Part shown: positions 57,301 through 64,000 of the stretch, one piece after another
How positions within the stretch are numbered: position 1 is the stretch's first letter
Layout of the letters: each line of letters opens with the position of its first letter
Assembly (NCBI RefSeq): GCF_020382885.2
Contig: NC_058496.1
Location: forward strand, 15,852,501 to 15,916,500
DNA from: Scatophagus argus
Lineage: Eukaryota > Chordata > Actinopteri > Scatophagidae
Direction: 5' to 3'
Length of the DNA: 64,000 nucleotides
The notes under the pieces: model-generated
The model's database searches: none
Told to the model about the DNA's origin: nothing
Seen by the model: only the letters and a program-made list of their open reading frames with translations
Made by a program: the position numbers and the translations under genes

Positions 57301-60300
57301 TGTATAAATGGTCAAAACAGCTTGAAAAAACTAATGAATAAATTGTTTAATCAGCTAAAATCACTTACCAATAAAAAAAAAAAGAAAAAGAAAAAACGAT
57401 GGTTGGTAGTAAGTAATCATAATATATGGTTAAATGTCCATCCACAGGCAAACCTGTTCTTCCGGATCCCAGAGTGTTGGCTGAGCGCTTTTATAAAAGA
57501 ACCAAATTTCGGCCAGACCCTCAGGGAGCCAATCTAATGTTTGCTTTCATGGCCCAGCACTTCACTCACCAGTTTTTCAAGACAAACCATAAAGTCGGAA
57601 GGGGCTTCACTAAGGCTTTGGGACATGGGGTGAGACACACTTAATCTGCACTAGCTTTTTGTTTAAAGCTCACACATAAAAGACAATTCTGCATGAGTGT
57701 TGATCCGCCACCTGTGTGGTTAAGGGTTGGTTTTATTTTAGGGAACTTAAACTACCAGATCAGGCTTAAATATAGACCATTCTTATGGTAAGGGCAAAAT
57801 GGTTTTTGTGATTGGAAGTCATTAATATTGGACTGTTTTTCTGAAGCTGTGTAAACTTTACCACTGTGTTGTGCGCCATTTGTGAAATAGGTTTTCTCTC
57901 TCACACACTCAGCATACAGTATTTTTGGTTTGCAGATTTTTCCCATGAACTGAATTTTTGCTACTCTACCTCTGTAACTAGTTTCTCATGCAAGCATGCA
58001 AAGCGGTGGCTTTAATAGCATCATTGCATGATAGCTGTTACTTCCACATCCACATGTGAACCCTCAGGTGCACCAACAGCCTGAGGACCTGGTTTAGTTA
58101 ACACCCCTTTTCCCAGCATACTCACAACCAAAACAATTTTGAACTCTGTTAGGTACGTTCAATGGTAAGCAGGAGATACTCTCAGGCCAGTGAATTCAGC
58201 CAGGCATAGACACCACTGACTGTAAATTAGAGGTGGCAGAATGTGCCTACAAATCCCAAAATGTTGTGATACGTTGGCAGCATTTGTCTTGCATTATTTC
58301 CTGTAGTTCAAAACTCTTTCCTGAAAGGCTTTGATATTTCAAATGTGTTATCAAAGTTTTGTCACTGTGTAGATTTTTTTTTTATGTGAATTTTTAAAAC
58401 ATCACACTTTCCTTGTTGAGACAATTAATTGATAGCCCTTCTTGTCTTCTTTGAGGTATCTGCTGGAAATATATATGGAGATAACCTCGGGCGACAACTT
58501 CAACTACGACTTCACAAGGATGGAAAGCTGAAATATCAGGTGTTACACCAACAAACGTGGAGATTCTTTATAGCACTCAGATGATGTGAACATCCACGAC
58601 AACAACAGCAGTGGTGAAATGCAGCAGTACATTTACTCAAGTATTGTACTTAAGTACAAATTTGAGGTACTTGTGCTTTACTTGAGTATGTTATTTTCAT
58701 GTCACAATCAAATGTAGGCACAGCTGAAAGATTTTCCTGACTATACTTACTTGCATACTTTTACATAAGTAAAATTTTCAGTGTAGGACTTTTACTTGTA
58801 GCAGAGTAGTTTTGCAGTGTAGTGTTAGTTCTTTGACTTAAGTCAAGGATCTGAGTGCTTTGTCCAACTGCTGAAGAACAGTATAGGTTGAACACTGAGG
58901 TCAGATTATACATTACCCTCTCTAGCTTGATGAATAATTTTTTTTCCTGGGCAAAATAATTAAATAATTGAGAGAGTCAGATTATCAGAAGCGATGTACC
59001 TGCGTTTATTTCCTGAACTTTGGTCTCTCTTGACCAAAAATTTCATAAAATAAATGGTGCCCTGTGGAGTTTTTGACAACTAGTATCACTATGGACCAAT
59101 CTTGTCTACTAATCTGTTTTCTGTTTTGATAGTATTGTGCAGAAGACCACACGTGCAATAATAGTATACTTTAAGTATAAGTATATATAGCATAACTATG
59201 AAACTCAGTATTATAGTACTGTGGAATTAAGGTTATCAACACTCATGAGAGAATAAAATAATTTAGAAAATGTTTAGAAACCAATTATAAGATTGTGTGA
59301 AGAAGCGAATGATTTGAGAATGTTTTTTGTCTAAATTAAATATTTTGCTCATACATTTGTTTTTGTTTGTTCACAGTTAGTAAATGGTGAGATGTACCCT
59401 CCTACAGCATCTGAGGTCCCTGTGCACATGGTGTATCCTGAAGACTTCTATCCAGAGCAGCGTCTGGTCATAGGTCACGAGTTGTTTGGCATGCTGCCGG
59501 GCCTCACTATGTATTCCACCATATGGCTGAGAGAGCATAACAGAGTCTGCGACATCCTGAAGGCAGAACATCCCACTTGGGATGATGAGCAGCTTTTCCA
59601 GACTTCCAGACTTATCATAATTGGTAAGTTTAGTTTGTAATCAGCTGACAAGATGGGTGACTGCAACCAGAAGCTAAAAAAACAACTTTTCTGTTTAATT
59701 CTGTCTTTCAGGGGAGATTATCCGCATTATAATAGAAGAGTACGTGCAGCAGCTGAGTGGGTACATGCTGAACCTGAAGTTCGACCCCGTTATGCTTTTT
59801 AATGAGCGTTTCCAGTACAGTAACCGCATCTCTCTGGAGTTCTCCCATCTTTACCACTGGCACCCACTGATGCCCGACAGCTTTATCATCGATGGAGATG
59901 AAATCTCACACTCCCAGTTTCTCTACAACACCTCCATACTCTTACATTACGGGGTGGAGAAACTTGTGGATGCCTTCTCACGACAGTCTGCAGGACAGGT
60001 AGATAACTACCATCTACTGATTGTTTACAAAAATGTAAGACTATACAAGAATCTATCTTAAGAGATCCAGCCATTTTCATTCAGGTCTTGATGATCTTAT
60101 TATATGGCATTTACCTTTTGTTTGATAAGTTGTTTGAGAGTCCATTAAGTGCACTAATTGTAATAAAGCTTTTCTAAATTAATAGTGGGTCCCTAAAGCA
60201 TTGGTTAAATAAGAATTTTCAAGTATAAAGCATTTACATGTGTATTCTCTGAATTTATATTCAGTGGACCTCTCATACAAGGTGGATATACACAGATTTT

Positions 60301-61534
60301 GTTTTTTTAGTTTGAGAACATCTGGAATATTGCTTTATTCGCATTAAGCACATTTTCAAGAGCATATTGTGGTGGATTAAAGAAGAGTTTTGATTTTAGG
60401 TTTGGTTTTAGTGGTTAGATAGAAAAAAAATAAGTATTGAAATATAAAATAGCATAATCTCCTTAAAGATGTCAAGTGCAACATATAAAATATTTGCTTC
60501 TCATAGTTAAGTGCAATTGGCAGAGTCCTTGTGCGTTCTCGAACATGCATTTTAGCTAGAAGTGGAACAGCTATCATTTCGCCTTAAGCAGTCATGAGAT
60601 TTTTTCTGAAAAATTCTTTAAGAATTTACGGTAAAAGCCATTTGATGTTCAAGTGTGGTGAATGTGGTGGATCCCAGAGGAAGTTCAAAGTGAGGTATTT
60701 GATAGAGTCTGCTGCATAATCAAACATACCTAATTGCAAAATCAAAATATTCCAATAATTTTAAAATTAACATTTTCTTTGATTATCTAAACATCACTGA
60801 TAAAAAAAATCCAGTATGTCTCACATATGTAGTTTTCAGTTTACTGCTGGAAATTGATGTAATATTTTTCTGTCTTACAGATAGGTGGTGGCCGCAACTC
60901 TCATGAAAGCCTCCTAGAAGTCTCAGAAATGGTCCTCAAAGAGTCCAGAGCAGCACGTATCCAGCCTTTCAATGAATACAGGAAGAAGTTTAAGCTCAAG
61001 CCATATGCCTCTTTTTATGAATTCACTGGTAAGCTGGAATGATAATCTATCTGTTGCTTATTTAGAGCATGTTTGTGTTTGCTTCCATTGTTTATTCTTC
61101 GGTTTGATTTCTTTCAGTTGACTAAAGGTAAAATTAGGTAGGAAATTAATCTTGTGTTTTGTTTTTTTATTGTTTACAAAACAGATGACAAGGAAATGGC
61201 CAAAGGCTTAGAGGAACTCTATGGTGACATAGATGCTCTAGAGTTTTACACCGGCCTTTTACTGGAAAAGGCACGTCCTAACTGCATATTTGGTGAGAGT
61301 ATAGTGGAGATGGGTGCTCCCTTCTCCCTGAAAGGCCTGCTGGCAAACCCCATCTGCTCCCCTGAGTACTGGAAGCCCAGCACCTTTGGGGGAGAGACTG
61401 GCTTCAATATCGTCAAAACAGCTACGTTGAAAAAACTGGTGTGCCTCAACACCAAGTGGTGTCCCTATGTGAGCTTCCATGTTCCACGAAACGAGGAGGA
61501 GGCAAAACCAAGAAATCCATCCACTGAACTTTAA
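54342..61534 (+). CDS. ptgs1: Prostaglandin G/H synthase 1 (cyclooxygenase 1), second tandem copy
   Basis: Same enzyme as its upstream neighbour, whose stop codon lies about 5 kb away in the same orientation. Coding exons: 54342-54348, 54427-54507, 55268-55384, 56192-56332, 56867-57010, 57448-57629, 58456-58539, 59377-59623, 59712-59998, 60881-61028, 61185-61534. They total 1788 nt, 595 aa. Every exon from the third onward has the same length and phase as in the first copy; only the signal-peptide exon is 9 nt shorter. Subtract 3 from ovine numbers to get residues here. Arg120, His207, Tyr348, Tyr355, Tyr385, His388, Glu524 and Ser530 equivalents are all present, as are NCT, NNS, NLT and NTS glycosylation sites and the STEL terminus. 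The pocket has Ile434 and Phe503 with Arg513 and Val523. A Cys occupies position 516. No disabling change was seen. Confidence 0.95.
54956..55016. repeat. Perfect 28-bp inverted repeat with 5-base loop
   Basis: The arm at 54956-54983 (ATGTTTTACACAGACATGTC then TCATAGAA) is the exact reverse complement of the arm at 54989-55016, around the loop AACAC. It lies in intron 2 of the second ptgs1. A transcript would form a strong hairpin. Confidence 0.95.
55455..55530 (+). repeat. Short fragment of the same MITE-like teleost repeat
   Basis: GCAGATATGAGAGTGGCATCAA, then GTGTCTGCAAGAAAGCCAGTAAGCA, match the same terminal segment. It lies in intron 3 of the second ptgs1, just before the SINE. Confidence 0.45.
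55725..56070 (+). mobile_element. tRNA-derived SINE, second copy of a related type
   Basis: The head GCCTTGGCCTAGAGGTTGG and the B box GGTTTGATTCC are followed by CCCTTGAGCAAGGCACTTAACCCCCA and GGTCAAATGCAGAAGACAAATT. It ends in a TTC-rich microsatellite. It shares its body with the copy at 7.3 kb but is diverged, and sits in intron 3 of the second ptgs1. Confidence 0.75.
58605..58880 (+). repeat. Teleost dispersed repeat (AAGTAC...AAGGATCTGA type)
   Basis: TACATTTACTCAAGTATTGT, ACTTAAGTACAAATTTGAGG, GGACTTTTACTTGTAGCAG and GACTTAAGTCAAGGATCTGA match this family in the opposite sense to the copy at the left end. It lies in intron 7 of the second ptgs1. Confidence 0.65.
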
Positions 61535-61804
61535 TTATTAATTCTAATGAGCTCTAATATGATTATTTTAACAGAGCCTTGTATGGTAGATAACAGTATT
61601 TTCAAAAGCATCCTAAATTGTTCTGTTATTATAAAGTTCGATAACTTTAGTTAGTTCAGTCTGCGTTAAATTACACCTGTCATTCCTGCATGTATTTACC
61701 ATTGGTGTACAGTTACAGTTTTGAGTACAGTTTGGATCTTGTGCTTCTGAACTGAAGTATTTCTAAATTGTGGTATTGCTATCCTTACTTAAGTACAGAA
61801 TCCA

Positions 61805-61810
61805 AATAAA
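61805..61810 (+). terminator. ptgs1: Polyadenylation signal of the second ptgs1
   Basis: AATAAA about 270 bases past the stop codon, followed by a GT-rich stretch (CAGTTGTGTTC). The first copy has its signal at a similar distance. Confidence 0.6.
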
Positions 61811-62572
61811 CTGTTTTCAGCTGTCCACAGTTGTGTTCTACAGGCCTGTTCCTAAAATAATGGAAGTGATGAGATTTGGAGCACATAGTTACAGTTGGAG
61901 CTTTTAATAACATGCAGTAACTTACATTTTAAACATAAAGCATAACGTTCACAAGTATTTCTAGCTTACTTAGGACTTTGGTTGTTTTGTCTAAATGTTT
62001 ATTGATACAGCCCCTCTTACCCTCATTTGGTTTCAAAAAGGTGTAACAGTCAAGTAGCTTGATTTAAGAGAATCAGCATGTCACTCAAATGCAGTTACAA
62101 AATACAAACAAAACAAATTATTTTGTGACAAAATTAAGTATTCTTGGTTGTTTCATCAAAGAAGTCAATGCTGTACTACACATTTAAATCATACTATACT
62201 CGAACTAACCCATAATCAGTAACACATTATGAAAGAAGTGAAACATGTAAATCCTATATAAGTAATAGTAAAAACATTACACATGTGAATTTGTTCTTTC
62301 ATGTTTTTTCAGTAGGAAAATAATCAAATGCAAAAAGTAAAATAAAGTAGTAAGCAGGACAAGAGGTTGTGTTCAGTTGTACTATCACACTATCACACTG
62401 TAACAATAAAAAATGACAATAATTATTGTCAAGACAGGGAGTAATACAGAAAGTGCAGTGCTAAAGCTATGGTATAAACATTTTCAAAAAGATAATGAAA
62501 GAGAAAAAGAAGATGGTAATACAGACCATTGTATTTTTTTTTTCAAGTAATAGTTCAATACCTCACATTCAC

Positions 62573-62615
62573 CTTTTTGCTGAGTTAGAGGAGATGATCA
62601 ATTCAACTTTCTCAT
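62573..62615 (-). CDS. Possible further small exon of the unidentified gene
   Basis: A 43-base segment is flanked by an acceptor (ccacacag) and a donor (AAAAG|GTGAAT). In the phase left by the exon ending at 62851 it reads NEKVELIISSNSAK without a stop. A minus-strand AATAAA near 62000 could end the transcript. Phase and signals fit, but the segment is short enough to arise by chance. Confidence 0.3.
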
Positions 62616-62850
62616 CTGTGTGGTCAGTATGTGTTCAGCAATTAGCCCAGCTTATCATTAATTTCAAAAATATGCTTAGCAGCACATCTAAAGCTCAGTA
62701 ATTAACATATTGTACAGTTGTATTTTGATTATTAATCTGTACAAAAACAGGAATTATTATTGTTATTGTACTAGAAGTTTTCATTCATTCAAATATGCTA
62801 TATTACAGTACAGTTTTTAATGATAAGACTTGATGCCTGTGGCTACTTAC

Positions 62851-64000
62851 TTTGATGAAATCTGACAGCTGATTGGTCATTCTCCTGACTGTTCGCTAAT
62901 GGGGAACTGAACAGAGGTGCAGCCACTGAGGTGGAATTGGACACTGAATTGATATGAGTACTAGTGCCCACAGTCATCGAAGCAGTGGCTGCTGGGTAAA
63001 AATGGACATCCACTGCAACTGTAGTAAGGCCCAAAGAGACATGGTGAGTAAGAAGCAGGGGGGGGTTTCCATGTGAAATACTGAGGTTGTGGTGGATGGG
63101 TGCAACACAAGCTTCAGCACTTTGCAGAGTTAATGAAGAACGCAGGCACTCCTCAAGTCTGGATGGTGGAGAGGGGGAAGGTGAGCGGGAGGGTAAGGAT
63201 GATGGAGGAGGCAAAGCATCCTGGCATGGGCTACAGTTTTCTCCTCTGTTACTTGTCCAGTCCTCGGCACATTGCAGCTGGATGCTGGGTTGAGACAAAC
63301 TGCAGGCCTTATCTTCATCCAAAGGGGTATCAATCTGAAATATTATGGGATACATTCCTTAATGAGAGTTTAGCGATCATTTAACTATAATCTATTGAAT
63401 GTTGGCAACACCATGAGGTTTGCACTTGTATTTAGGTGCTAGAAAACACAAATGTTGGATGAAAAAGCAGACACTACTGTTCTCATACATAAATATATAT
63501 ATGCTTTCTCTTTGTTGGCATTACCCATAATGCAACACAACTTCTTACAGGTCAGTCAGAGATTGGGTGTGTTTTGCTTGTAGCAGCCAGTGTAGCCTTG
63601 AGCCACCAGCCACACACAGAGATGAGGAAGAAGTTAAAAAAGGTTTGGTAAACACATCTTTTTAAATATCAAAATTTTCACATTTTCAAACTTATGCTCT
63701 CACTGACTCAGGTGACAACTTGAGGAAATATACCAAATCTTGTGCAACTTTTTATCCTAAATCTCAGACAAAAATATCTCTGGACAAATGTTTCACCATA
63801 TCATATTCATGTGTTCATGCAATATCGAACCTTTGTATCAAGAGTGGGCTCAGGATAAGTCTCTACAGTCACAGAGTGGTTGTCTGGAGCAGTTTCCATG
63901 TCCTCTTGAAGATCCTCAAATGTGGGTTCCAACTGCACCGTGACCAGACTCGGTCCTGGAGGTCGAGCTCGGGTATTTGATGTGTTGGGACTCTGCTCAA
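62851..64000 (-). CDS. Unidentified gene, 3' part (runs off the right edge)
   Basis: Two exons are likely. The first, 64000 (window edge) to 63831, encodes an acidic stretch with PSLVTVQLEPTFEDLQEDME and TVETYPEPTLDTK. The second, 63334-62851, joins in phase (acceptor atttcag) and starts IDTPLDEDKACSLSQPS. It is rich in Pro and Ser (PPPSSLPSRSPSPSPPS) with a less biased middle (ISHGNPPLLLTHHVSLGL). It ends in a strong donor (CAAA|GTAAGT). Without splicing the frame stops at 62843. There is no domain, membrane segment or catalytic motif, so it resembles a disordered C-terminal or cytoplasmic tail. It points toward the second ptgs1, tail to tail. I do not recognise the family. Confidence 0.6.

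Noticed and set aside
41190..61534. Calling one of the two cyclooxygenases ptgs2
   Set aside because: Arg513 and Val523 are COX-2-like, but the rest of both proteins, the STEL end and the lack of the COX-2 C-terminal insertion are COX-1.

Overview
The window is nuclear DNA of a ray-finned fish. Its genes are split by GT-AG introns. It carries repeats typical of teleosts: Tc1-like transposase relics, tRNA-derived SINE-like copies, a LINE tail and several copies of common fish dispersed repeats. Three gene families can be rebuilt exon by exon, and each rebuilt coding sequence closes in frame. The repeat set looks percomorph-like, but that is only an inference.

Layout: (1) 1-3.4 kb is repeat-rich and has no gene I can support. 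(2) 3.57-10.28 kb, minus strand, is an eight-coding-exon type I keratin of the keratin 18 group (426 aa), with a probable non-coding first exon near 10.95 kb. (3) 11.3-21.2 kb is a gene-free stretch holding a LINE tail, dispersed repeats and two GC-richer blocks that may be regulatory. (4) 21.26-28.55 kb, minus strand, is an eight-exon LIM-homeobox gene, lhx6 (309 aa), whose ATG is the last codon of exon 1. (5) 28.6-41.1 kb is a large gene-free interval upstream of lhx6, with one Tc1 relic and several candidate enhancer blocks. (6) 41.19-49.25 kb and 54.34-61.53 kb, plus strand, are two complete tandem copies of ptgs1 (cyclooxygenase 1; 598 and 595 aa). They have eleven coding exons each, and every exon after the signal-peptide exon has the same length in both. 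(7) 62.8-64.0 kb, minus strand, is the 3' part of an unidentified gene that runs off the right edge, tail to tail with the second ptgs1.

The genes do not form one pathway. lhx6 is a developmental transcription factor, krt18 a cytoskeletal protein, and the ptgs1 pair makes prostaglandin H2. lhx6 and PTGS1 are also neighbours on human 9q33, so that part of the layout looks like old synteny. I see no genes between them here, although RBM18 and MRRF lie between them in human.

The most notable observation is in the ptgs1 pair. Both copies are COX-1 by overall sequence, C-terminal STEL, Ile434 and Phe503, but both carry Arg513 and Val523, the residues that define the wider COX-2 side pocket in mammals. 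Other points are a perfect 28-bp inverted repeat in a ptgs1 intron, a fold-back element in a keratin intron, upstream ORFs with a junction-positioned start codon in lhx6, and candidate lhx6 enhancers with NKX2-1-type cores. I found no sign of an entirely new multi-gene system.
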